The translations under genes were made by a program, and so were the position numbers. The notes below the pieces were generated by a model. It was not told the origin of the DNA. It saw only the letters and a list, made by a program, of their open reading frames with translations, and ran no database searches. From Apodemus sylvaticus (taxonomy: Eukaryota > Chordata > Mammalia > Rodentia > Muridae), in the NCBI RefSeq assembly GCF_947179515.1, contig NC_067483.1:88387835-88451834 (forward strand): 64,000 bases of DNA, written 5' to 3'. Positions 33,461 to 45,054 of this stretch are shown here, piece by piece; position 1 is the first letter of the stretch; every line of letters begins with the position of its first letter.

Positions 33461-33617
33461 GTGTGTGTATGTGTGTGTGTGTGTGTGTGTGTGTCTGTGT
33501 GTGTGTCTGTCTGTATGTGTGTCTATGTCTTGTGTGTCTCTGTGTGTGTCTGTGTATGTCTGTGTGTGTGTGTCTATGTCTTTCTGTGTGTGTGTGTGTG
33601 TTTCTCTCTCTCTCTCT
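33461..33617. repeat. (TG)n compound microsatellite
   Basis: TG runs broken by TCTG, TATG and TCTATG units, ending in (TC)n. Confidence 0.92.
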
Positions 33618-34186
33618 GTTGGTGTACATTCCATTCCCAGGCCCCCAGACCAAGGCTTCTGTCTCTCCCTCAGCCCTTGTCCTCAGATCCCTGATCCATC
33701 AGGTGGTGGAACCAGCTTGAATAAAACAAGTTAGAGATGGCTGGGGATGAGTCCTTCAGAATTCAAATGGGGACTTTGCTTTTTTTTCATTTCTAGAGAC
33801 TCTTTGTCCCTACTATAAAGTCGTCTTCCTCGAGAAGATGGAATGCTGTCACCTGTTGCCTGAGGGCCAGCGAGAGGAGACCACTTTTGTATGATGCCAT
33901 CAGGAGAGCTACAAGCAGAGTCCAGCAGGAAAGCTGGCCAAGCTGCCCGGGAACTTGACAATCAGCCCCTACCTGACTGCAGCAGGGAGGCCCCAAGTGC
34001 CTCTGTTGTTGTCCCTGGGAACAGAAGAGCCTGCTTTTCCTTCTCTGGGCAGAATTATCGCAGCGTGCTGGGCTGTTCACCAGAGCTGAGTGCAGGCTCC
34101 GTAGTTCCTCCCTGGTCACAGCTTGCAGGTGAGGGCATCTGAGAGCAATCCCTACCAACCCTGACTTTTATAATTTCAGAGCCCCA

Positions 34187-34196
34187 ATGACTCAGC
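34187..34196 (+). promoter_or_regulatory. Ephx1: ARE-like motif ATGACTCAGC in Ephx1 intron 1
   Basis: Exact fit to RTGACnnnGC, the NRF2/small-Maf core. Ephx1 is an established NRF2 target. The motif is kept in the diverged copy at 14,210. Confidence 0.5.
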
Positions 34197-34779
34197 TGAT
34201 CTGTTGTGTACACAGAGCAGTTATCACCCTGGACTTCAGACAGCAAACTGAACCACAGTGACAGTGACAGTGACCAGGAGGCTCAGTGCTGAGGGTCCAG
34301 TGCTGGAGCTCTATCGGAAAAACCAGAATCTAGGCAAAAGGGCTCCAGGATGACTCACTCTGGGCTTGTGCCAGCACCCACCCCATATGAGGTTTTGTTT
34401 ACCCATGGGTGACTGTGGCCTGAATGTGTAGGCAGACATTTTAGAAGTAATTCTTAGGTTTTTTTGGTTTTTGCTTGATACTGACCAAATGAGATGGAAA
34501 GTTCTCTGGACCATAAAGTTGACACTAGAAGCTTTGATTGAAAAAGATTTTAAATTTTAGTAATAGTTTCCAGAGTATTTCTCAGTCCAGTCTATGGGGC
34601 TAAAGGATCGAGGAATATTGTTAAGTGTGGAGCAAGACTAGAGTTAAGTGTGGGCTCAGAGGGCAACCTCTGTAAGCCAACTACCCTTGAAGAGAAACCT
34701 GTTCTCTTTACCCAGAGAGCAAGAGAGTGAGCACACACTCAGGCCTGTCCTCTGAGATCTCCCTCTAGTACAGGGAGCA

Positions 34780-34790
34780 GTGACTCAGCA
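34780..34790 (+). promoter_or_regulatory. Ephx1: ARE/NF-E2-like motif GTGACTCAGCA in Ephx1 intron 1
   Basis: Matches RTGACnnnGC and the longer NF-E2/MARE form TGACTCAGCA. It lies 590 bases from the motif at 34,187. Confidence 0.5.
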
Positions 34791-35211
34791 GATGTGGTCC
34801 TTGGAAGGCAGATTACAGGCCTGGATACTCAGTCGTTTCCCAGAGCAAAGGCCAATCACAGAGATCCCTGCCAGCCTGGATCTGACTGGACAAGCTGTTA
34901 ACTGTGTCAGCTCCACCTTCTGATGGTTACACAAAAGCCAGCATTCCTCAGGGACTAGGGAGGCCTGCTCCCCTCTACCAAGGGGCATTTCCTTAGCCCT
35001 GGCAGAGGGAGCAATGGCTACCTGTGCTGCCTATTAGCACAGGAACCTGCATGCTGGCCTCCGGACTCCCTCAGTATCAGCAGAATCTGTTATGGATTTC
35101 ACAGTCCATGCTGGCTTCCTGGTTCTGCTCACCTCAACCTTCTAAAATGTCTCCACCTCATGGGCTTCCCTCCCTACAATTGTTCTTTGTCCTTATAATC
35201 CTGCTATTTCA

Positions 35212-35303
<92 letters not shown>

Positions 35304-35560
35304 CCCTCCTCTGTTTTACTGTCTCTCTCTCTCAGACTTGGTCTCCCCCTCTCTTAGTCCTCTCTTGGTCTTCCTCTCTCAATCCCCCTCCCTCCTCTCA
35401 TGGCCCATCCAGCCTGCTGGCCACATCCAGTTTCCTGCTTTCAATCGATGCCCCTTTGAGCAGACTCTGGCTGTACTCTTCCTCATATCTACACTGACAC
35501 CCTTCCTGTTAACCAGACCTTGGAGTGGCCTGTCCTCACTTTATATATGCTGTTACTACA
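34790..35560 (+). repeat. Direct, diverged copy of 58,440-58,890
   Basis: Shared order of blocks: ACAAAAGCCAGCATT, CTGGCAGAGGG, GCTGGCCTCCGGACTCCCTC and GACTCTGGCTGT, at roughly three quarters identity by eye. It contains (TC)n and (TG)n at 35,214-35,308. Confidence 0.6.
35214..35308. repeat. (TC)n then (TG)n microsatellite
   Basis: About 57 bases of CT repeat followed by a TG-rich run. Confidence 0.95.
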
Positions 35561-35578
35561 TGCTTTATACATGTTACT

Positions 35579-35700
35579 CTGTGTAGCCCTGGCTGTCCTG
35601 GAACTCACTCTGTAGACCAGGCTGGTCTCGAACTCAGAAATCCACCTGCCTCTGCTTCCCAAGTGCTGGGATTAAAGGTGTGTGCCACCACTGCTCAGCT
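35579..35700 (-). mobile_element. B1 SINE (reverse, truncated)
   Basis: TGTGTAGCCCTGGCTGTCCT, GTAGACCAGGCTGGTCTCGA and GTGCTGGGATTAAAGG. Confidence 0.93.
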
Positions 35701-36252
35701 TGGCTAAATCTCTTCAAAGAACATTCAAACTGCTTTCATGGGACCATAATCCTTTGGAAAAGCCCACAAACAACACTGAACCATTCTTAGCAGTCAAATC
35801 ACAAGTCTCTACTTCCTTGTGATTTGTAGTAAGAATTTCCATGTAGTAAGAATTCCTTTGTCCTTTTTTGACCTGCGTATAAAAAAACCCAATACTTCTC
35901 TCTTATCAGCAAACAAGTGTACAATGAACCCCACAAACCACTGTGTAATCCTTCTTGCTCAATAAAAACATAGATCAAAATAGTTATGATAAAACATTTC
36001 CAGTCTTCTCAATTCTTTGAACAGGGAGACTACAAAAGCCACCAAGGCACCTCAGTGAGACCCTCTCCTGGGATGGCACTCACACTGAGGTGGGCACTAC
36101 TGTTGCAACTCAGTTTCTTTCTCCACCCTATCTCCAATGAGGAGCAGAGATAACATCAGGTCAAGGGAAAGTACAGTGATAGCTAGGCCTAGGGCAATGG
36201 AGATCTTAACACACCCTAGACTGAGGGGAATGGAAGGCCACTAGTCACTTAT

Positions 36253-36639
36253 TGTCCTGGATGCTTTTGTGTGTCAACTTGACACAAGCTGGGGTTATCA
36301 CAGAGAAAGGAGCTTCAGTTGGGGAAGTGCCTCCATGAGATCCAGCTGTAAGGCATTTTCTCAATTAGTGATCAAGTTAGGAGGACCCATTGTGGGTGAT
36401 GCCATCCCTGGGCTGGTAGTCTTGGGTTCTATAAGAAAGCAAGCTGAGCAAGTCAGGGAAGCAAGCCAGTAAGGAACATCCCTCCATGACCTTTGCATCA
36501 CCTCCTGCTTGAGTTCCAGTCCTGACCTCCTTTGGTGATGAACAGCAATGTGGAAAGTATAAGCTGAATAAACCCTTTCCTCCCCAACTTGCTTCTTGGT
36601 CTTGATGTCTGTGCAGGAATAGAAACCCTGACTAAGACA
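36253..36639 (-). mobile_element. Solo LTR-like repeat (family of 10,585)
   Basis: TGTCAACTTGACACAAGCTG at one end, and reverse complement of TGTCTTAGTCAGGGTTTC at the other. Inserted at the same place as the element at 62,439 (flank ACAGTAGGAAAGGGTAAG in both), but absent from the right arm at 57,350. Confidence 0.85.
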
Positions 36640-36640
36640 C

Positions 36641-37005
36641 TTACCCTTTCCTACTGTCTAATGTTTTATTGCTGTGAAGAGACACCATGACCACAACTCT
36701 TAGAAGGAAAACAGTTAATTGGAGCTGACTTATAGCTAAGAGGTTTAGTCCATTATCATCATGGTGGGGAGCATGGCGGCAGGCAGGCAGACACGGTGCT
36801 GGAGAGGAAGCTGAGAGTTCTACATCTGGGTCTGCAGACACAGGAAGAGACTGAACCACTAGGCCCTGCTTGAGCATCTGAGACCTCAAAGCTTCCCCCA
36901 GTGACACACTGTCTCCAACAAGGCCACTACTCCAACAAGTCCACCCCTCTTAATAGGACCACTCCCTGTGAGCCTATGGCGGCCATTTTCTTTCAAGCCA
37001 CCTCA
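36641..37005 (-). repeat. Common murine interspersed repeat, in left arm
   Basis: Ends with a GCAATAAAACATTAGACAG-type 3' end when read on the minus strand and begins GTGAGGTGGCTTGAAAG. Copies lie in the right arm (57,010-57,370) and the third copy (62,075-62,438). I cannot name the family. Confidence 0.7.
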
Positions 37006-40000
37006 CCTACCCATCACTAACATGCTCTCAGTATACATGGGCTTAGGGTGGGCTAGGGTGGGGCCGGTAGAGTTTACAGAGGTAGGGTGACTGTAGGGTA
37101 CCTGAAGATAGGAAGCAGCTAGTGATGATAAGATGGGACTTATCAGTGAGGAAACCCTCCCAAGTCACCCACAATGCTGTAAAGAGTCCCTCACTCGTGT
37201 TCCTGTGAGCCCAATCCATTCTTGAGTTCATCATGTTCTTCCGTGGAATCATTTGTCATTTCTGCCTGTCTGAGAGGGATAGATACATGCTCATGTCACT
37301 CCTTTTAAGTCTGTATTAAAACCTTTTCTTAAAAAACTCCAACTCTGTTTCATACTAACTCTGAAATTCCTTTCTACACCCGAGGTCAAGATCCTGGCTG
37401 CACCTGACTGGATGTTACAGGGAAAGCCACAGGCTACACAGCCGCAGTGCAGAGCTGCATCCTTCACCTGAGGAAGGCCCTCCTCTTACATTTATCAAAT
37501 TTATCACCTTATGTACTACTATAACCTCAAGAACCAAAGGGCATTCCCTGTGTGTAGAGAGCATGAAAAGTTCAGAGAGGAAGTTTAGTCAAGATAATCT
37601 AAGCAGTAAGTGCAAAGAGACAGCCATTCTGTGCCACTGCTCACCAGACTCTGGAATGCTAGAGGGGGCAGACTCCACCGTCTTAAGCACAAACAAGAAT
37701 TGTTGTTTGTCAGTTGGTCAAGTGGAGTTTTCTGTAAACATATTTTAATAGCACAGGTGGAACAATACTTTTGCCCCTAAAGTGATCTCCTCAGTCTTGG
37801 AAGAGTGCACCGGTGCGGCTCTGCACAGTGGCTTGCCTGTACAGGAAAGTGGGGACAACCAACTGGCAGCAAAGGGAGGGCATGCACTGGGCCAGGAGTC
37901 AGATGCCACCCCAGGCCTGTAATGGTGGAAGGGACATGCCAGCCACTCAGAGAGGGAGAACAGTTGCTCTCTGGGGAGAAGGCATGAACTGTGACTTTCC
38001 TCAGGAAATCAATCAGCCCTGCTAGTGGGCTCTTAACTCCAGTGAACCAGTTGTGGAAATGATTATGTCTGAGGAGGAGACCCAGTGTACCCATCCCCTG
38101 GGCATCACCATGCAGGCAGGAGAAGGTTCCTGGCAGGGGTTGGCCTCCCTCTTGGTCACCTTTCCCCAGTCTTAGCAACACAGCTCACTGGAGACTCCAC
38201 CATGCCACCAGCTTTTCCTGAAGACCACCTGCAGGTGACCCCAGAAGGCCACTGGGACTGAGTAGTGGCCTCCCTGCTTCCAATCTTGTCCTTGACCTCT
38301 GTTGTGCCCCATCCCACCAGCCAGGCTGTGTTCCCATACTCAGAGGTCTTAAAACAAGAATCAGGAAGCAGAATTTGGGCTTCTGCCCTTCAAATACTTG
38401 AGCCTGGGCCAGAACCCGAGGGAAAACAAAAACAAAAAGGGCTGAGGCACCAGATAAGCAGGGCCATGCCTGGGCATGCTGGGCTGCTGTGGACGGGAGG
38501 AAGGATGCTGCCTATCCTTACGGGGCTTTTTGTGGGTACCCCTGGGGCACTAGTTGGGCACTGGGCAGAAACTGGACCCCAGGGGTCTGATGGAGACTCT
38601 CCCCCTTTCTCTAAGAATCCCTCCCTCTGCTCAGCATGCCCTTCCCTCTCAGCACATCTGGGGCAGCAGGTGTGCAAGGTTCAGCCAAAGGCAGGTGCAG
38701 CCACACCAGATAGCATGGGGTATTAGTGTTGGTGCTGAAGGCCACACAGCTGGTCCAGGAACACCTGAGGGTCTAGGGAAATCTTGTTTTCTTGGAAGGA
38801 GGGGCAGCAGAAAGCTTGGGGCCCCCTCACTGACATTGGTCGCTCCTCTCACAGGACAACTGAGGACATAAAAGCCACCAGGCACGCCTCTGCTTCAGGA
38901 CCTTTGCATGTTCTCCCCTCAGCCCAGTGCAGCTGGACACGGAGAGTGAGGCTACTCCTAACCCTCTGGAGGGTGAGAGTGTTGCCTCTGTGAGGCCTTC
39001 CCTCTCCAGTCAGCAGTCCTGGTCTCTTTTATGGCTTCCTATTTCCTACAGCTCACAAATATAATTTATATTTTACAAATAGATAGACATTTATTTTGTC
39101 CTGCTTGTGATCTGACCCAGGACCTTGAATGGAGTTTGTCATCTGCACTAAAAAACTTCTAGATTCCATGAGGACAAATTCCCTGCCTTCCCCAGGGTAG
39201 AGGGCAGTGTCTGCACAGTCAGCTCTGGTCCTTGAGCACAGCCACACTGGACATACTTCTTCAGGGACACAGGAAGCCCTCACGTGGCCCTCCTCGTGTG
39301 GGTGTTTGGGAATGGAAAGTGTTTGCTGAACACGCCCACGTTTTTGCTTTCCTCCCCACCTCCAGTCTTGTGTGACTTCAGACCGTGCACAGCCAGCGAA
39401 AGGCTCCACTTGAGGAAGGAAGCCACTATCACAGTAAAATGCAGTGTGAGCCGCTGGGGCTCTGTGACTTTAAAAAAAGAACAGGCAGAAATCTGAGGCA
39501 GAGGAGCAAACATTGATCTTTACAATCCTGCCAGCAGCCAAGAATGCCAGCAAAGGCGGAGTCTTATGGCTGATGTGCATGCTTCCATACCGGGTCCCTC
39601 CACCTCCCTTCTGATCCCGCCAAGCAGATGCTAGAAAGGGGATCTAGACTTCAGGCCACTGGATGTTTAAATGATGGGAGGTGCAGACCAGAGAAGTTAA
39701 ACTTAAAAGTCAATGTGTGGACAGTGCCCTTAGCTACCTGGATCGGTTTGGATGACTGTTCAAGTAGCAAGTCTGGAACCCAAGGGACAAACATGCATCC
39801 TGGGGATAGAGAACCACGGGGCTAAGGAGCCAGCATCTCCGTCAGGCACAGCACCCACCCCTTGCTTCCGAAGCAGAACCGGAAGGCTCCGGGGAGGGGG
39901 GAGGATGGGGCGTCAGAGGCAGGACTGGAAGGCATGGCCTACTGCATGCCCGGATCAGTCTTGGGTTATGGGGAAGCGCATTTATCTGCAGGAGACACGC

Positions 40001-40052
40001 GCAGCCCCCGCAACTCTCACGCTGGGGTGCTGCTGCTGTCCCCGGAGCTTAC
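37006..40052. other. Ephx1: Left arm unique sequence (Ephx1 intron 1)
   Basis: Closely mirrored at 53,968-57,009. It holds several medium open frames (for example 38,265-38,726, 153 codons) that are mirrored only because of the duplication; no protein domain is seen. Confidence 0.6.
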
Positions 40053-40140
40053 TGTCAGGGTGGCGCTCGCGCTCCTCCTCCAGAGGTCTCTGGTGTGCAG
40101 TTCCTCCACTCCCAAACTCCTCTTCTTTGCCTATCTCTGA
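40053..40140 (-). other. Ephx1: Candidate noncoding exon 1 of Ephx1 (5' end estimated)
   Basis: On the minus strand a GC-rich segment ends in CACCCTGACA followed by donor GTAAGC (exon end 40,053), directly downstream of GC boxes. Spliced to the exon 2 acceptor at 30,671 it would give a leader ending GACA-GAGTC-ATG. Ephx1 is known to have noncoding first exons; which one this is, and its start, are inference. Confidence 0.55.
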
Positions 40141-40215
40141 GCTATGGAGAAACTAGCTGCCTGTTTGCCTCGCCCCTACTAGTCCCGCCCTCACTAGCCC
40201 CGCCCCACCCATGGC
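40141..40215 (-). promoter_or_regulatory. Ephx1: GC-box promoter of Ephx1 (left arm)
   Basis: Sp1-type boxes CCCGCCC (40,184-40,190) and CCCCGCCCC (40,198-40,206), plus a CTCGCCCC at 40,169. No TATA box. It is close to the exon 1 candidate and faces Ephx1. Confidence 0.6.
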
Positions 40216-40429
40216 CCCACTCCTGAGTTGCCTATTTGGCCTAGGCTGGCTGAGCATCTAGCTATGGTTTCACTTGTTCTGGCAAAGTCTGCCGTTCTGA
40301 ACAGGATTTTGGCAGGTTAAACTCTGCAGCCTGTGGACTCTAAACACAAAAGCCCGAGCTGGTCTGGTGCTACAGCCTTCCTCTCACTTTCCTAGCAATT
40401 CCTTGTAATCATCCTATAAGCGAATGGTC

Positions 40430-40540
40430 AGTGAGCAAACATCTGGGGAGAAAGCTTGCTAGGGTGCTTGTCTCCCATGGGCAAGGCGCTGGAGTTCATT
40501 CCCAGAGCCACAAATAAAACAGAGTGAAGTGTGGACACGA
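40430..40540 (+). mobile_element. ID/B4-like SINE fragment (left arm)
   Basis: TCTGGGGAGAAAGCTTGCTA, GGCAAGGCGCTGGAGTTCAT; mirrored at about 53,470-53,590. Confidence 0.55.
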
Positions 40541-41079
40541 ACACACAAACCTTAAGTGTGTCTTTAAGCACACCCTGTGAGGCTGGCTGATCTGAAGCCC
40601 AGAGGGCATGGGCACCAAGCAGAGGGCAGCACAGGGAGGAAGGAGGCAGCGCTGCCTAGGGAGCAAGCAGGGGTGGGTCAGCCGCAGTTCCTGGCACCCT
40701 TGGGGCTAACCTGCTCTCCATTAGCCAGCCTGCCCAGTCTCCTGTCTACCCCGAAGCCCTCCTAAGAGTAGCCTGGAGCGATCATGAGCTTCAGCAGCTA
40801 CACAGACAAGATGACCAGGCTCACCACTGTGAGCAGGGGCCTGCTGTGGGGTCCAGGTTTATCACCCTGCATACATTTGAAGGCAGGGATCTTAATTCTC
40901 ACCTCTCACCCCTGGTCTCCAGCCTCCTTCCCTGCTCACCAGGGCCCAAGCCTTCTCTGTTCTAATGGAGGGCCAGTTTCTCTCCAGGGAATACACTCAA
41001 CTCATTCCCACCTCCCTGGAACTCCTGGATACTATGTCCTCCGTCCTCTCTGGGAACCTGGGATTTCCTGCTACTGCAG

Positions 41080-41081
<2 letters not shown>

Positions 41082-41127
<46 letters not shown>
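41082..41127. repeat. (CA)23 microsatellite (left arm)
   Basis: About 46 bases of CA. The mirror position in the right arm (52,916-52,930) has only about 15 bases of TG. Confidence 0.95.
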
Positions 41128-41131
<4 letters not shown>

Positions 41132-41307
41132 GGGGCACACCTGAGGTCCTCCTCCACAGTGTGCAATCCAGGCTTGTGCCATAGCGGGCCCTCTAAATTG
41201 CTCCCACAGGAGTGCTGCCTCCAGCCATTCCCAGCGCAAGCATGTTGTTCTTAACAAAGTGAGCATGGAAACCTTCTAACAGTCTGGGCAGTGATGACTA
41301 CTGTTGG

Positions 41308-41311
41308 GGTG

Positions 41312-41353
<42 letters not shown>
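41308..41353. repeat. (CTTT)n microsatellite
   Basis: About 11 CTTT units; more T-rich sequence follows to 41,390. Confidence 0.92.
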
Positions 41354-42000
41354 AACCTTTCTTTTCTTTTTTTTTCTTTTTTTTATAATACACAAACCTC
41401 CACAGCCTTGCCTACAGGGCAATCTAATAGAGGGATTTTTTTTTTTTAAACTGTGATTCCCTCTTCTCAGAATACTCTAGCTTGTAACAATTTGGCAATA
41501 AATAAATAACCAAAAAACCAACCAGGACATCACTGAATCTGCAATGTTGAATGGACTTTCAGACTGGGTGTTACTTTGTGATATGAACTTTGCATGGCAA
41601 GTAGAAGACACTAGCTACATTGGATCCTTAACATGATAAAAAAAAAAATGAATGAAACAAAACAAAGCAAAAACCAAACCAAAACAAACACAATAAAACC
41701 CTGAGTAAGTGTCATGCCTCATCTGAATAAAGCCACTGTTGAAAACAAAGAAAACCAAAGTCTCGCCTCCCCACCTCTGTTACCCACTTACCGTGACCGC
41801 TAATATAGTGCAAGCAGTTTCAAAGTTTAGTTTACACAAAGGCAATGAATACACAGGTGAGACGGAGTTCATCAGAGCAGGGAGTAGTGCAGACAGAGTC
41901 GTCAAAGCCATGGGAAAGTTCAGTGAGTGTAAACAGGGGTGCAGCATGACAATCAGAATATATTATATTAAAAATAAATGAATGAATAAGCAAATAATAA

Positions 42001-42080
42001 AGAGAGAGAGAAAGTAAGGAAGAAGGAAGGAAAGGAAAGAAAAGAAAAGAAACAAAAGAAAAGAAAAGAAAGAAAAAGGT
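42001..42080. repeat. (GGAA/GAAAA)n purine tract (left arm)
   Basis: Mixed GA, GGAA and GAAAA units. The mirror site 51,238-51,304 is a clean (TTCC)n. Confidence 0.9.
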
Positions 42081-42759
42081 AGATTCTTGGCACAAGCTTT
42101 AGAACATCCAGGCAGCTCCGGCTGGGTCTTAAACCTTCCCTATCATGTGCTGGAGTCTTAGTTCCTGTGCAGGGCCTAGTAGGAGGCAGAGAAACTGTAC
42201 AAGACACGGGCCTAGTGAGAAGTCTGCAGGTCATGGCCCTGAAGGAAATCATGAGATCCCAACTGCACCCCTGTTCACACCACCAAATTCCCTAACTACG
42301 GGGTGAGAATTTACCCTGTGTGTCTGTTCCTGCCATACTGTGTCACCACAGGCCCCAAGCAGGGCCAACAGATCCAAACCTGAGGCCTCTAAAAATCCCA
42401 GGTCAAGACAAACCTGATTTCCTCACAAGCTGATTATTTCAAGTCCTGTTGAGTGGAGGGAAAGATGACTTACATGTAGTCTGGGCCAAAGAAACTTGGG
42501 ACAAAGGGCTATCTCAGGCATCTATTAGCACACCAAGGTGTATGCTGGCCTCCAGACTCTCCCAGGAGCACAAGGGCCTGTTACAGAGTCCATGATGGCC
42601 TCCTGGCTCTTCTCAGTTCTTCCCACACCCTGCCCTAAACGTGTCCATCTCCTGCTGCAAACCCCCAGGTCACTCACACACCAAATCTGAAAAATGTGTG
42701 GATGACAGTTTGGATAAAAATCTCAGGACTGCTCCTGGTCCTCTCATCCCTAAAAGAAA

Positions 42760-43000
42760 GCCAGGTCAGTAGGGTGCAGTGGTGCTGACTTATAATTCCA
42801 GATGCTTGGGCATTGACTTAGGGAGATCACAAGTTCAAGGTCAGCTGGAATCTAATCAGTGGAGAGATTAAGTTATCCTTGATCTAGGACTGGGGTGTGT
42901 GCCCTGTAATCCTAGCATGCAGGAGGCTCAGGTCTCAAAAGATAGAGATTGTGAGGCCAGTGTGAACTAAAGAGGGCTAGATCCTATCTCAAAAAAACCC
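42760..43000 (+). mobile_element. B1-like/PB1 SINE, old; crosses the left arm's inner edge
   Basis: AGGTCAGTAGGGTGCAGTGG, GGAGATCACAAGTTCAAGGT and a late CTCAAAAAAACC tail. Only about the first 45 bases are found in the right arm. Confidence 0.6.
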
Positions 43001-43014
43001 AAAGCCACCAAACA

Positions 43015-43205
43015 AATTTAAAACTTTTATTTAAAAGTGTATGTGTATGAGTGGTTTGCCTGCAGTGACCACAGAGGGTCAGAAGAGGGTGTCTTGTCCC
43101 CCTGGAACTGGAGTCACAGATGTTTGTGAGTCACCACATGGGTGCTAGGAATTGAACTCTGGTCCTCAGCAAGAGCAGACAATGCTCTCACCTGCTCAGT
43201 CATCT
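43015..43205 (-). mobile_element. B3 SINE (reverse)
   Basis: GGTCAGAAGAGGGTGTCTTG, CTGGAACTGGAGTCACAGAT and CACCACATGGGTGCTAGGAA. Confidence 0.88.
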
Positions 43206-43591
43206 CTACAAACACACACATTCTATAAACCTCAAACCACAGACAAGTCAAGTCTGCTGTGCTGTTTCCATGGTGACTCTGATTCCCCGGCCACTGAGGG
43301 CTGGGCCTATCACTCATAAAGATCAATGAAGTATAAAATGCAATTTATATGTGAGGCAACCACAACAATACTTCATTTCCCCATGGCGGGCAGGGTGGAC
43401 AGAACAAGGGTTCCTCCCGCATTCTGTCTGTGGTAGTGTTTCACGGCAGACTGAAACCCCTGAGAGATACAGAGTGCAGCTTTCTCCCCTTAAGCTGGGC
43501 ATTGAAAGAGCAGCAAAAATGTAACATAGGCCAGCTTCTCCCTCTAAGTTACTATAACAACCTTTGGCATGCTGCCCCTCAGGAAGGTGCC

Positions 43592-43740
43592 TTAGCCAAG
43601 TGTGTGCAATCCCTGAGGTGGAATCCTAGCCTTCAGGAAGCAGAGGCAGGTGGGTTCCTCTGAGTTCAAGACCAGCCTGGTCTACATAGTAAGTTCCAGA
43701 ACAGCCAGAACTATATAGAGTGTCTTAAAAATACAAAAGT
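43592..43740 (+). mobile_element. B1 SINE (forward)
   Basis: GAAGCAGAGGCAGGTGGGTT, GTTCAAGACCAGCCTGGTCT, ACATAGTAAGTTCCAGAACA and an A-rich end. Confidence 0.85.
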
Positions 43741-43869
43741 AAAAGGTTGTCTTGGTGTTCTTAATTAGTTTTAAGTACTTAAAGGGATCCTGACTAGAAC
43801 TACTCTATGGCATATGGCATGCAGTCATTTACCTCAGAACCCTAACTAAATATTAGGCAAATGAAGTAT

Positions 43870-44290
43870 AGTGTTGAGGTTTGGTCGTTTGCTATGCCTT
43901 GTAAGGCTACGTGCATGGGCCTCCCAAGACCTGGTTGCTCCAGAGACTAGAGAGTCCATACATAGACTCAAGGGATGCTATGTGACCTTGTCCCCACGTT
44001 ATTTCTGATTGGTAATTAAAGATGCCTACACCTATAGCGCGGGAGAATTGAGTTAGGAGGGACTTGGTGCTCCTGGCCCGGAGGTCAGAGAACACAAGGA
44101 GAGGAAGGGAAAGAGGAAGAAGCCACCGTGGACCAGTGTGGCCAGAAGACAGCAAGTAACCAGGGGGCTTATAGCCGGGGAATAAGTTAGTGTAGCCCTA
44201 GATTTGCCCAATCTAGGCATGTGGCTTATAATGAAAATATCTGGATTATGCATCTTTAATAAGGGCTTATTAGGATTGTAAAATCCAGCA
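43870..44290 (+). mobile_element. LTR-like sequence in spacer
   Basis: Has a TTCTGATTGGTAATTAAAGA block, a GGAGAGGAAGGGAAAGAGGA block and GAAGCCACCGTGGACC, reminiscent of murine ERV LTRs. Family and edges are uncertain. Confidence 0.5.
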
Positions 44291-45054
44291 ACAGTATAGT
44301 AAGACCTCTCCTATCGTGTTTCCTTCTGCCCATTCTGTCCTTTCCTTTTTTATGATCAAGTTGTCCTCCAGGTCGTTGCATCTCCTGCCTCAGTCTCCAG
44401 AGTTCTGGGATTCCATGCATGGCTGTCTATATGCTTTTATTAGTTGTTGATTTTGCATCACAATGGGCTCACTGTGCCATTTACATGCATATGTATATGT
44501 GCATGTAGAACACTTTGATTGTATTGATCCCATTACCACCATTGTCTCCCCTTCTATTAGCCTACTTCTGGGTCTCTAACAGTAATAATATTCTGTGCAG
44601 GCCTAAGCTTTTTGCAACCTACTTTTAATAAACATTCACCCTCTCCCACCCACCAGAGGTAGTGGAAGAGAAAAGTTATTAGGATATGAGGAAAACGTTT
44701 AGTGATACTTCTTTGGGGGTAATCTTCTTAAACACCAAATATGACTCAGCAGCTGCAGACCAGTCCTCTGGGCAGGCAGACACGGGGCACGAACCAGCAG
44801 CTGTAGTTCAATCCTGAAGAAACCACAAGAGTCGTCAACCGGCAGAGGCAGTGGAGGAGCAAGCAGGAACCTCATGAGCAGTTTCTCTCAATGGCAGCGT
44901 TATCACAAGCTGAGCTCAACAATGCTATGTTAGGTGAACCAATACATGCATGTCATCAGCGAAGGACAGCGAGGTGGGACAAAGCAAACCCAGGCTCAGT
45001 GCTGTCTCCCACTGTCTGTGGGTCACAGTTATACGCCTCCATCACAGGCCCTTT

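Larger units (their letters stand above)
35400..42803 (+). repeat. Left arm of a large inverted duplication
   Basis: Reverse complement of about 50,622-58,330. The match is very close (mid-90s percent or more by eye) at 37.4-41.2 kb and 42.1-42.8 kb, about 90% at 36.0-36.25 kb and about 75-80% at the outer end. The arms differ by insertions: a solo LTR-like element here at 36,253-36,639, and different repeats at 41.25-41.75 kb. It contains the Ephx1 promoter and exon 1 candidate. Its inner edge falls inside a B1-like SINE. Confidence 0.9.

Noticed and set aside
33444..33734. Cys/Val-rich frames on both strands
   Set aside because: Produced by the TG microsatellite.
38265..38726. 153-codon frame, mirrored at 55,292-55,690, as a possible conserved gene
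   Set aside because: Its conservation is explained by the recent inverted duplication. Overlapping frames on other strands are equally conserved, and no domain or splice context is seen.
40784..41254. Frame starting MSFSSYTDKM (156 codons; mirror 52,778-53,230) as a divergent gene of the Ephx1 promoter
   Set aside because: It runs into a CA repeat coding for HTHT and has no recognisable domain; conservation comes from the arms.
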